Below are positions 17,902 to 25,805 of a stretch of 55,069 nt of DNA, piece by piece. The notes under the pieces were generated by a model. That model made no database searches. It had not been told where the DNA came from and saw only the letters and a list, made by a program, of their open reading frames with translations. Source of the stretch: Nostoc calcicola FACHB-3891. Its GTDB lineage: Bacteria > Cyanobacteriota > Cyanobacteriia > Cyanobacteriales > Nostocaceae. The position numbers were made by a program, and so were the translations under genes. Position 1 is the stretch's first letter. The number at the start of each line of letters is the position of its first letter. The stretch spans positions 1-55,069 of the forward strand of contig NZ_JACJRQ010000048.1 of assembly GCF_014697355.1 (NCBI RefSeq). Direction: 5' to 3'.

Positions 17902-18316
17902 CCACCAGATATTTGAGTTCTACTAATCTGCTGCTTACTCAACATACATATAAACAATGACCATCAAAGAGTTATAGCATTTTAGATTTTGCGAAAAGTT
18001 TGAGCTAAGGCTTCCTTAAATCGAAACTTTTCAAGACAGATTTTAGATTGAAAGTTTCTTGCTTTTAAAAGATTATGTGAATCCATTTTTCCCATTCAGT
18101 TTTCAAATTGGTATTACTATTTAAAAATCTGTGTTAGGACTAATAGATATACTATGAATACTTTAGTGTACCGTCTTTTTTATTGAATAAACAATTGAAA
18201 ATCTCAATTAAAACAAGATCGCTTTGGGACTTACTCAAAAGACAACCGAGGTTGTTTGAAATACAAGCTAGTTAACTATCAACTTAATTAACAAAAAGTA
18301 ACAATCTAAGGAGAAA
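17902..18316. other. dapA-rnj spacer with a two-tier hairpin
   Basis: No gene. About 90 nt after dapA, GAAAAGTTT (17993-18001) pairs with AAACTTTTC (18024-18032), and inside the loop TAAGG (18006-18010) pairs with CCTTA (18014-18018). This may be the dapA terminator. The remainder is AT-rich leader for rnj. Confidence 0.45.
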
Positions 18317-20089
18317 ATGGCTAAAAACGAAGCTAACAATTCCGCCTTGAAAATTATTCCTTTGGGCGGTTTGCATGAAATTGGAAAAAATACTTGTGTT
18401 TTTGAATATGACGATGAAATTATTCTGTTAGATGCAGGATTGGCTTTTCCCACAGAGGCGATGCATGGAGTCAATATTGTTCTTCCAGATACGACCTATC
18501 TGCGGGAAAATCGCCACAAAATTAAAGGCATGATCGTTACCCACGGTCATGAAGACCATATTGGTGGAATAGCTTTTCATCTCAAGCAATTTGACATACC
18601 TGTGATTTATGGCCCAAGACTAGCAATGGCAATGCTAGAGGGTAAATTAGAAGAAGCAGGAGTACGCGATCGCACAGAATTAAGAAAAGTTCTACCACGT
18701 GATGTGGTGCGGATTGGCAAAAACTTTCTGGTGGAATATATCCGTAATACCCATTCCATAGCTGATAGCTTTACTGTTGCCATTCATACGCCGCTTGGTG
18801 TAATTATCCACACAGGGGATTTTAAAATTGACCACACACCAGTGGATGGCGAAAAGTTTGACTTACAAAGGCTGGCAGAACATGGTGAAAAAGGCGTTCT
18901 TTGTTTACTAAGTGATTCCACTAATTCTGAAGTGCCAGGATTTACACCTTCGGAACGTTCAGTTTATCCCAATCTGGAGAGAGTATTCAGTCAAGCCACT
19001 GGGCGATTGTTCGTTACTACCTTTGCTTCAAGCGTCCATCGCATCAACATGATTTTGGATATCGCCAAGAAGCAAAACCGTGTAGTGACGATCGTGGGGC
19101 GTTCCATGCTCAACTTGATTGCTCATGCCCGGAATCTAGGTTACATCAAATGTGAAGATAATCTGCTGCAACCATTGCACGCAGTCCGCAACCTTCCTGA
19201 CGAAAATGTGTTGATTCTGACTACAGGTTCCCAAGGCGAAACAATGGCAGCAATGACCCGCATTGCCAATAAAGAACACCCCCACATCAAAATTCGTCAA
19301 GGCGATACAGTAGTATTCTCTGCTAACCCGATTCCCGGAAATACGATTGCTGTAGTCAATACCATCGATAAATTGATGATTCAAGGAGCAAAGGTAGTCT
19401 ACGGTCGGGACAAAGGAATTCACGTCTCCGGTCACGGCTGTCAAGAAGAGCAAAAGCTGATGATTGCTTTAACTCGACCGAAGTTCTTTGTGCCATTCCA
19501 CGGCGAACATCGAATGCTGGTGAAGCACGCCGAAACAGCTCAAAGTATGGGTATACCAGCAGAAAACACGATCGTTATTCAAAATGGTGATGTTGTAGAA
19601 CTGACTGAAAACTCCATCCGCGTTGCTGGTAAGGTCTCATCTGGTATTGAATTGGTAGATACCACAAGTTCTGGGATGGTAAGTGCTAAAGTGCTGCAAG
19701 AACGGCAACGCATGGCAGAAGAGGGTATTGTCACTATTGCTGCCGCCATTGATTGGAATGGGAAACTGTTGGCAAAACCAGAAATTCACCTCCGGGGTGT
19801 AGTTACAAGTTTAGAGCGATCGCTGGTACAAACCTGGGTAAAACAACGCATTGAAGAAATCCTCACTGTGCGCTGGACAGAATTTGCTCCTAGCGAAGGT
19901 GAAGCAGCAGATATAGATTGGGGTGGATTGCAAGGAACTTTGGAGCGAGAATTGCAACGTTCCATTCGTCGAGAATTGCAATGTCAACCATCTGTGACTT
20001 TGTTGATGCAAATTCCTGAGGAACCACCTGTGAAAGTTGCCGATGGGAGAAGGCGGCGGACTCGGACTGCTGCTCAGGTGGCATCTTAA
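18317..20089 (+). CDS. rnj: Ribonuclease J
   Basis: Metallo-beta-lactamase/beta-CASP ribonuclease, 590 aa, acting in mRNA decay and rRNA maturation with both endo- and 5'-exonuclease activity in the family. Metal site HGHEDH (His76, His78, Asp80, His81) with further ligands in HTGDFKID and in the beta-CASP domain (SGHGCQEEQ; FVPFHGEHRML). A C-terminal RNase J domain of about 150 residues ends in a basic tail (GRRRRTRT). ATG start with AAGGAG 6 nt upstream. Its position after asd-dapA and opposite tig is a familiar cyanobacterial arrangement. Confidence 0.96.
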   Translation: MAKNEANNSALKIIPLGGLHEIGKNTCVFEYDDEIILLDAGLAFPTEAMHGVNIVLPDTTYLRENRHKIKGMIVTHGHEDHIGGIAFHLKQFDIPVIYGPRLAMAMLEGKLEEAGVRDRTELRKVLPRDVVRIGKNFLVEYIRNTHSIADSFTVAIHTPLGVIIHTGDFKIDHTPVDGEKFDLQRLAEHGEKGVLCLLSDSTNSEVPGFTPSERSVYPNLERVFSQATGRLFVTTFASSVHRINMILDIAKKQNRVVTIVGRSMLNLIAHARNLGYIKCEDNLLQPLHAVRNLPDENVLILTTGSQGETMAAMTRIANKEHPHIKIRQGDTVVFSANPIPGNTIAVVNTIDKLMIQGAKVVYGRDKGIHVSGHGCQEEQKLMIALTRPKFFVPFHGEHRMLVKHAETAQSMGIPAENTIVIQNGDVVELTENSIRVAGKVSSGIELVDTTSSGMVSAKVLQERQRMAEEGIVTIAAAIDWNGKLLAKPEIHLRGVVTSLERSLVQTWVKQRIEEILTVRWTEFAPSEGEAADIDWGGLQGTLERELQRSIRRELQCQPSVTLLMQIPEEPPVKVADGRRRRTRTAAQVAS

Positions 20090-20096
20090 ATAATAA

Positions 20097-20157
20097 GCTC
20101 ACGCAGAGGCGCAGAGACGCAGAGTTTTTCTGAGCGTCTTTGCGCTTTGGCGTGAGA
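20097..20157 (+). terminator. Repeat-derived hairpin after rnj
   Basis: The repeat CTCACGCAGAGGCGCAGAGA... pairs over about 27 nt, with a few mismatches and wobbles, with ...TCTTTGCGCTTTGGCGTGAG; TTTTT lies in the loop. It starts 8 nt after the rnj stop and belongs to the same dispersed family as about 3685-3730. It could end rnj transcription. Confidence 0.55.
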
Positions 20158-20171
20158 TTGAGAGAAGGCAT

Positions 20172-20565
20172 TGAACAGTATCGAGGCGATCGCTAGTAAA
20201 TAAGGAATCGGATTTAAAACCAAAGTTCGAGTCCGGCTCAAGGTTAAGGGTGTAAAAATCAGCGCCAGAGTGTCATTGAGAAAAAAGCCGAAAGAATACC
20301 ACTGCCAAAAGTTTAAGCAATCAGCAAACCCAAAGGACTGCGAGTAACACTCAGTATTACAGATAGCGATCGCCAAAAAAACCCTGCATTAGGATAGATA
20401 GGCGTTCACTACCATCACGCTCAACAGAAACACGATGGTATTGGCATTAATGGCCTGCCATGCTTCCTGTAAATTCAGAACATCTAAAGCAATAGTCGCG
20501 CGGTTCATGCCTAAACCCGGAATATAGCCTAGTGATAATCCCAGGTAAGTTAAGTTAGCCCTAAC
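20172..20565 (-). pseudogene. Decayed SLC13/ArsB-NhaD-type anion transporter fragment
   Basis: Read on the minus strand, one frame gives LGYIPGLGMNRATIAL...VLNLQEAWQAINANTIVFLLS, then VMVVNAYLS, a TAA stop (about 20390), a scrambled stretch, and FFLNDTLALIFTPLTLS followed by LNPIPYLLAIA. These are recognisable pieces of the SLC13/ArsB-NhaD permease family in the right order. The rest of the gene is missing on both sides, and at least one stop plus small deletions or frameshifts interrupt it. It ends against the CGCAGAG repeat after rnj, suggesting deletion at the repeat. Confidence 0.72.
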
Positions 20566-21072
20566 ACGCTATAGATTGCAAATTGCAGCAAAATCACTAA
20601 TATTAGCCTGATTATCTTAGTTAGGCAGACTTTATTGAGTTAATGGAAATTTTTTCTCTAGTTCTGCCCTATTCAACCAGCAGTTAACAGAATATAAATA
20701 CGCAAGAACGCACAAACACTGAGAGTAAAGGCTGCCGACCAGGGTGTTACCGTTATTTACACTTACAAAAAATACTTTCAAAAACCTTTTATTTTAAGTT
20801 TTGTAAATGTTACACTAAAACCTACCCAACGGTGGATGTCTTCACTAAAATTTAAACTGTGTCAAGCTACGAACAAGATTACATTACTACACTACCGATC
20901 CCGCGAAAATTGCGGTTAACTTGACGTAGTAATAAATTAGGTTCTGACTTAAGTGGCTAATCAGGTATTACATTATATCGTAGTCAGGACACGAATCTTC
21001 CGGAAAGTTCGTTGCCACATTGTATAAATTCACCAGATAGGTGAACAGCCTCAATAACACAGAGGATTAACC
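20566..21072. other. AT-rich leader region of the Mo-nitrogenase-family gene
   Basis: About 500 bp with no coding signal. It presumably contains the promoter of the gene at 21073; TTGACG at 20921 could be a -35 box but no matching -10 is clear. No convincing NtcA site (GTA-N8-TAC) was found by eye. Confidence 0.35.
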
Positions 21073-21450
21073 ATGAAGGTATTTGATAATACCACAAAAA
21101 AGATTTTTCTGGCAAGCTGGGTCTCAATCAATCAAGCAGAGACCAGTGACGATCGAGGAACTCAGCTAAGCCGTCCTGTTTCCAAGTCCTACTGGAATAT
21201 TCTCCAACCTTTAAAGCAGCGGGTAGATGGCATTCAAGTCCGCGATCGCCAACTAGCTCACCGCTTGTGTCAACTGATTCCATCTCAGTGTCCCTTTGAA
21301 CGAGATGTCAAATTATTCGGGAAAACCCTGTTTCACATTCCGCCCATGTGTAAGCTCAATCCCTTATATGAAGAAGTGGTTGGTTTACGTTTCCGAGCAT
21401 TGTGCTACCTAGCCGACGAGTGTGGCGAAGACGTATCGCAGTACTGTTAA
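21073..21450 (+). CDS. Mo-dependent nitrogenase C-terminal domain family protein (copy 1)
   Basis: Small protein, 125 aa, of the family named for a C-terminal domain found in some Mo-nitrogenase-related cyanobacterial proteins (Mo-nitro_C). A variable N-terminus of about 35 residues precedes the conserved domain: ILQPLKQRVDGIQVRDRQLA, then IPSQCPFERDVKLFG, HIPPMCKLNPLYEE and LRFRALCYLADECGEDVSQYC. Five Cys are conserved with the paralogue at 38948-39307, so metal binding is possible. Molecular function is unknown, and despite the name no nitrogenase genes are in the window. Confidence 0.85.
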   Translation: MKVFDNTTKKIFLASWVSINQAETSDDRGTQLSRPVSKSYWNILQPLKQRVDGIQVRDRQLAHRLCQLIPSQCPFERDVKLFGKTLFHIPPMCKLNPLYEEVVGLRFRALCYLADECGEDVSQYC

Positions 21451-21460
21451 CTGAGTGAGG

Positions 21461-21545
21461 AGTCAGGAGTTAGGAGTGAAGAGTTAAAAATAAAACTCCT
21501 AACTCCTAACTCCTAACTCCTAACTCCTAACTTCTAACTCCTAAT
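21461..21545. repeat. GGAGTTA / TAACTCC heptamer hairpin between convergent genes
   Basis: GGAGTTA-type units (about 21461-21486) face about seven TAACTCC units (21487-21541). The two arms are complementary, so the transcript of either strand folds into a long hairpin between the stops of the convergent genes at 21450 and 21556; it may serve as a bidirectional terminator. Confidence 0.8.
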
Positions 21546-21555
21546 TATTTTTTGA

Positions 21556-23439
21556 CTATTTTTTCCGCCATTTTTGGATGGCATCCTGAGCATCTTCGTA
21601 AGAAGCTGTTTCCTCTGGCACTAAAGTAGCAGTTTCAATTGCCGCATTGAGTTCTCCTTCTGCGGCGCGACGCTTGGCCAGATCTAAAATTTTCTCACTC
21701 CATTTATCGATTGATTTTTGGGCGGTATCGAAGCCTGGTTCACCAGATGGTACTTTTTTAGCAACTTCGATCGCACGGTTGTAACTAGATGCCTGTCCGG
21801 ACTTAATTAAGCCATTAGCTGCATCTAAAAGAGTTATGTTGCTGACATACTGTTTGCCTTCTAGCCGCCACAAATTAATTGCCGCTTGTGCTTTGGCATA
21901 AAGCGGCTCGTCTTTGGTGATTAATCGAGCGGCAGCAATAGCACTAGCATACTGTCTTTGCTTAGCACGACCCTCTGCTAAATCTAAAATCATCCGGCTC
22001 CAAATCTTAATATTTTCCTGAGCTTGCTCATAGAGTGGTTCACCAGGTTTTATTCTCCTAGCTGTAGCGATCGCTAAGCTCAAATCGCTAGCCTGAGTTT
22101 CTTGGAGCGACATTTTCGCCAGATCTAATACTGCTTGATTGCGCTTTTGCGACTCGGAATTCGAGGCTGTTTGAGCGCTAGATTGGTTTTTTGGTCTAAC
22201 TGATGGAGTGGTTTTATTTATCGAAGGGTCATTTGGTAAATTCTCCATCGCCTTGGGACTACTAGCAGCAGCATTGGGCGTTCTGCTTGATATTTCCTTA
22301 ATTCTAAAAGTTTCTTGATTACGCAAAAAAACTACCGCGATTAAACCTGCTACTAGCAAGCTGCCTCCACTCCACAAGATAAACTGTTTCCACAAAGGGG
22401 TGTTTGGCTGATTCCCCGATCGTCGAGAGGCGTGGGCTTGGGGAGAATCAGGGATAAATCTTCCCCTCGCGTTCACTCCTATGGAAGTTTCTGGTGGTGG
22501 ATTTGTGTCTGGTTGCGGCTGGGAAACTAAGCCAGCAGACGACTTCTGAATTTCTTTACGATTAGGCTTCTGGGCTTGGGAGTTAATAGTTGTTTCTCCC
22601 CATCTGCCCGGATTTTTAGAATAATCGTCGAGGGGAGGAGCTGCAAGGGCAATGGCAAAGGATTCTTCTGGATAAATCACCGCTTCTGCTTGAAAATCGG
22701 CTTCCCCCGCCAATTTTGGCAAGATTACTTGGGATCTTGATGGGATGATAATGGCAGGGTTTTGGATGGGACGCCAATGGTGCTGGCATAATTTAGGCAT
22801 CAAAAGGCTCAGGTAACTTTCTAAATCTGCCAAGTTGTTGCCATTACCAGAACGCAAAGCTTCTAACAAAGCTGCTGTAAAGAATCCGTGACCTAGTTCG
22901 CTACTCTCGTGGGAAAACTGCTCTGGTTGACAAGAAAAAATTGTCGCAAGTTGTAATTCTTGAGCTAGTTCTATGGTTTCTTCGCCGACGGGAGCATCTG
23001 CTTGGGTGCCAAAAGCACGGTTAATATCAAGCAGTAGCAATACATTCATTTCAGTCAGTTGCAGACTTTGCATTAGCGATCGCAATTCTATGCCCGTCTC
23101 AGGCACGAGTTCGGGGTTACCCTCTGCTGGCATTAAATAATCTTTGCCTTTGTAGTTGACCCCATAGCCGCTAAAAAATAACCATAGATAGTCTTCGGGT
23201 TGCCAATATGTTGCTGCCAAATCCTCAAGCAGCAACAAAATATTTTCTTTAGTTGGATAGGTGGATCTATCTGCGATTGGTGGTGAAGTATCCGTCATTA
23301 GCAGGCAATGTTCGGGGACAAAACCTGCTTGTGTCACCAAGATATCCTTTAATGCCTCAGCATCTGCTTGGGCACAACTTAAAGGTTGAAATAACTGATA
23401 TTGATTGATGCCAATAGCGATCGCCCAGTAATTTGCCAT
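21556..23439 (-). CDS. Caspase-fold (peptidase C14-like) membrane protein lacking both catalytic residues
   Basis: 627 aa. The N-terminal caspase-like p20 domain (1-240) begins YWAIAIGINQY and has the strand motifs LWLFFSGYG and LLLLDINRAFG. In active orthocaspases these read SGHG and DxC; here the His position is Tyr92 and the Cys position is Asn140, so a pseudoprotease is expected. A Pro/Ser-rich linker, one transmembrane helix (about 352-373, FILWSGGSLLVAGLIAVVFL) and a C-terminal part with four helical repeats follow. The repeats start with a DLA or similar helix and end in a conserved Trp (IKIWS, INLWR, IDKWS, IQKWR). The repeat half is likely extracytoplasmic and the caspase half cytoplasmic. 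Cyanobacterial caspase homologues with altered dyads are known; this one would be a scaffold or decoy (inference). Confidence 0.88.
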   Translation of the reverse strand: MANYWAIAIGINQYQLFQPLSCAQADAEALKDILVTQAGFVPEHCLLMTDTSPPIADRSTYPTKENILLLLEDLAATYWQPEDYLWLFFSGYGVNYKGKDYLMPAEGNPELVPETGIELRSLMQSLQLTEMNVLLLLDINRAFGTQADAPVGEETIELAQELQLATIFSCQPEQFSHESSELGHGFFTAALLEALRSGNGNNLADLESYLSLLMPKLCQHHWRPIQNPAIIIPSRSQVILPKLAGEADFQAEAVIYPEESFAIALAAPPLDDYSKNPGRWGETTINSQAQKPNRKEIQKSSAGLVSQPQPDTNPPPETSIGVNARGRFIPDSPQAHASRRSGNQPNTPLWKQFILWSGGSLLVAGLIAVVFLRNQETFRIKEISSRTPNAAASSPKAMENLPNDPSINKTTPSVRPKNQSSAQTASNSESQKRNQAVLDLAKMSLQETQASDLSLAIATARRIKPGEPLYEQAQENIKIWSRMILDLAEGRAKQRQYASAIAAARLITKDEPLYAKAQAAINLWRLEGKQYVSNITLLDAANGLIKSGQASSYNRAIEVAKKVPSGEPGFDTAQKSIDKWSEKILDLAKRRAAEGELNAAIETATLVPEETASYEDAQDAIQKWRKK

Positions 23440-23640
23440 CCCGCTCTTTGTCGGTTATTGTTTGCTGGTCTGAAAATTGGGGCTGGCTTTGCCGAAAAAA
23501 CAAAGCTAACCTGATGTTTTATAGTCTAGGTGATTCTCATCGAATCTTAGGATAAAATGTAATTTTTATTACGTTAATAGGCCGGAAAATACTTTCACCT
23601 AATTTCAATTTACAGATCGTCAGTAAGGAGCTACAAGGTC

Positions 23641-24087
23641 ATGAGCCAAATTTTTGCTCACATACCATCATCGATCACTCCCTTTTCAGTTATTAGCCAA
23701 ATTGCCAGAAGAATCCGGATAGTTCCTTTAGTAGTTTTGCTCATATCTACTGTTCCTGCGTGGTTTTTAACGGAAGCGATCGCGCCTCAAGTTGTACGAG
23801 CTTACACAGCCAGAGTTGACTTGACAATCGATCGCCTGCCAGAAGAAAACTACGAAACCATTCTCCGACGAGCGGAAGCGGCTGCTAGAGCAGCTGCTCA
23901 GCGGAGCTTCGATCAAGATATTTTAGTGACAGATGTTTCAATCATTGTATCCGTACAAAATTATGGAGCGATCGCACCAGTTCTGACATTAGAAGTCGGT
24001 CGTCCAGAATGGCGCAACCGCCCTGATGCTCAAAATTGGGCAACTTACTTCAAAACTGCGCGATCGCTACTCTTCTTTGAAAAATAG
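23641..24087 (+). CDS. Conserved cyanobacterial protein with N-terminal membrane segment
   Basis: 148 aa, function not recognised. An N-terminal hydrophobic helix (residues about 30-50, VPLVVLLISTVPAWFLT) acts as a signal or anchor. It is followed by an exported domain with an Ala/Arg-rich helix (TILRRAEAAARAAAQRSF) and two beta-strand segments (ILVTDVSIIVSVQNYGAIAPVLTLEV). Start ATG with AAGGAG about 10 nt upstream. Divergent from the caspase-like gene (200 bp between), so they may share a promoter region. Confidence 0.75.
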   Translation: MSQIFAHIPSSITPFSVISQIARRIRIVPLVVLLISTVPAWFLTEAIAPQVVRAYTARVDLTIDRLPEENYETILRRAEAAARAAAQRSFDQDILVTDVSIIVSVQNYGAIAPVLTLEVGRPEWRNRPDAQNWATYFKTARSLLFFEK

Positions 24088-24117
24088 CCATAACTCCAAT
24101 CTAGTTCTAACAGGCTC

Positions 24118-24256
24118 GTGGGGAGGCGAGATGAGGGAGATGGGGAGATGAGGGAGTGTGGGGGGAATAGAGAATTTATGCTTCCTCCCCTTCCTCCCAC
24201 ACCTCTTCCCCAATCCCCAGTCCCCAATCCCCAGTCCCCATTCCCCATTCCCAATA
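24118..24256. repeat. Strand-skewed STRR block, inverted copy of about 13343-13456
   Basis: GAGGGAG/GATGGGG units followed by ATTTATGCTTCCTCCCCTTC, CCCACACCTCTTCCCC and CCCCAATCCCCAGT units. The reverse complement matches the clpP-tig spacer block, including GAAGCATAAATTCTCT. Confidence 0.75.
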
Positions 24257-24347
24257 CCTTTACTTAATTCTTGGCTAAATTGGCATCCTTGGCGTCAGTG
24301 AATGGCCTAAAATAAAAAGGTTGTCAAAAATCACGATATCTGCTGAC

Positions 24348-24521
24348 ATGGCTGTTCCAAAGAAGAAAACTTCCAAATCAAAACGAGATAAACGCAGAGC
24401 TACTTGGAGGCACAAAGCCGCCATCGAAGCTAAGAAAGCTCTGTCTCTGGGCAAATCTATTTTGACCGGACGTTCTACATTCGTCTATCCAAGTGCTGAG
24501 GACGAGGAAGAAGAATCATAA
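24348..24521 (+). CDS. rpmF: 50S ribosomal protein L32
   Basis: Small basic ribosomal protein, 57 aa, starting MAVPKKKTSKSKRDKRRATW, a textbook L32 N-terminus. The zinc-finger Cys of some L32 proteins are absent, as is common in cyanobacteria. The C-terminus is acidic (SAEDEEEES). The ATG at 24348 is the start; an upstream TTG in frame would add nine residues not expected in L32. Confidence 0.96.
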   Translation: MAVPKKKTSKSKRDKRRATWRHKAAIEAKKALSLGKSILTGRSTFVYPSAEDEEEES

Positions 24522-24975
24522 TTTTCCAGTCAGGAAAAGCATGAACAGCACTGATAGATTTGATTGGCAAAAATCTCCGATTAAACTTATCACGAATGGA
24601 TAAATGCTTTTTCTTAGCTTTCCTGATTGGATCGTAAATTATAGATACTCTACGCAAGCTTATTAGATCCAAAAAAATTGGTAGTGAGTAATTGGGAACA
24701 TCCATTACCCATTACCTATCATTTATCAGTAATGGTTAGGTAAGCTAATGTGCTTTTGAGTTATATACTCTTTGGTTAAGACCGTCATTAGTTATTTGTC
24801 TTTTGTCCTTTGTAAATAGGACTAATAACAAATAACAAAGTACAACCAGATAAAGTAACTATGGAATTTAAATGTGTTTTAGCCTAATCATATTCAACGG
24901 TAAAGTATCTAGCGGTGTTGGCAACTCAACACCAAAGTTTGCAAATATTTTGAGAAAGCTTATTTTTCTCCCACT
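24522..24975. other. Spacer before the sulfite oxidase-like gene
   Basis: No gene seen. It contains a TTTGTC-type STRR pair (about 24788-24845) of the same family as 5402-5482. The rest is AT-rich. Confidence 0.45.
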
Positions 24976-25581
24976 ATGTTAGGAAAATTTTTTCATAAGC
25001 CAGGACAAGAAGATAACGAACGTGTTCCTCCAGGTCAACATTTAGCCAAAGGTTTCCCGGTATTAACTTATGGTGCAACTCCCCAAGTCAGCACTGAAGA
25101 ATGGGAGTTTCGGGTTTGGGGTTTAGCAAAACCTGCTACTTTTGGTTGGTCAGACTTTATGGCGCTACCTCAACATGAGTTCACAGCGGACTTCCACTGT
25201 GTAACGCGCTGGTCTAAACTCGATGTTAAATGGACTGGTATTAAAGTAACAGATTTTATGGGTCTAATTGAGCTAGACCCCAAAGTAGCCCACATTATGG
25301 AACACTGCTATGGCGGCTACACTACTAATATTTCTATTGATGACTTTATGCGGCAAGAAAATTTTTTTGCCTTTAAAGTTTTTGGTGAAGATCTTCCAGT
25401 TGAACACGGTGGCCCAATGCGGCTAGTTGTTCCTCACCTCTACGCTTGGAAAAGTGCTAAATGGATTAATGGTTTAGAGTTTTTAGCTAGTGAAGAATTT
25501 GGTTTTTGGGAGCGCAATGGCTACCACCGCCGTGGTGAACCTTGGACTGAAGAGCGTTACAGCAGTGCGTTTGGGTTTTAA
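24976..25581 (+). CDS. Sulfite oxidase-like molybdopterin-dependent oxidoreductase
   Basis: 201 aa, the single oxidoreductase molybdopterin-binding domain of the sulfite oxidase/YedY superfamily, without heme or dimerisation domains. The molybdenum-ligand Cys75 is in DFHCVTRWS; other conserved segments are WTGIKVTDFM, HCYGGYTTN, EHGGPMRLVVPHLYAWKSAKW and EFLASEEFGFWERNGYH. No Tat signal is visible, so it should be cytoplasmic. Physiological substrate unknown. Confidence 0.9.
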   Translation: MLGKFFHKPGQEDNERVPPGQHLAKGFPVLTYGATPQVSTEEWEFRVWGLAKPATFGWSDFMALPQHEFTADFHCVTRWSKLDVKWTGIKVTDFMGLIELDPKVAHIMEHCYGGYTTNISIDDFMRQENFFAFKVFGEDLPVEHGGPMRLVVPHLYAWKSAKWINGLEFLASEEFGFWERNGYHRRGEPWTEERYSSAFGF

Positions 25582-25805
25582 TAGTTAGGAGTTAGGAGTT
25601 AGGAGTTAGAAGTTAGGAGTTAAAAATTGATAACTCACGTTTAATGTCAATTAAGTGTTGAAATCGTGATGATTTCTTCTATTTTGCTAAATCCATGATT
25701 TTGACCAAGTTTACAATTCCTTATCAGACAAGGAGTTTTCTTAATTCACATCGGGCGTAACTCATAACTCACAACTCCTCACTCCTAACTCCTAACTCGT
25801 AACTT
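25582..25805. repeat. Facing heptamer arrays between convergent genes
   Basis: GTTAGGA-type heptamers (25586-25620) start right after one stop codon, and inverted TAACTCC/TCACTCC-type units (about 25756-25804) end at the stop of the aldehyde dehydrogenase. About 135 bp of AT-rich DNA lies between. The arms could pair as a bidirectional terminator. Confidence 0.75.

Noticed and set aside
11111..20089. The tig-clpP-clpX / asd-dapA-rnj block as a novel cluster
   Set aside because: These are standard housekeeping genes in an arrangement familiar from cyanobacteria.
20218..20240. GTTCGAGTCC, resembling a tRNA T-loop
   Set aside because: The flanks do not form a T-stem, no anticodon or acceptor arm lies at the right distance, and the stretch is part of the transporter relic read on the other strand.
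20086..20376. 96-aa membrane-protein-like open frame after rnj as a real gene
   Set aside because: It is a piece of the decayed SLC13-type transporter fused to a CGCAGAG repeat; upstream the same family continues past a stop codon.
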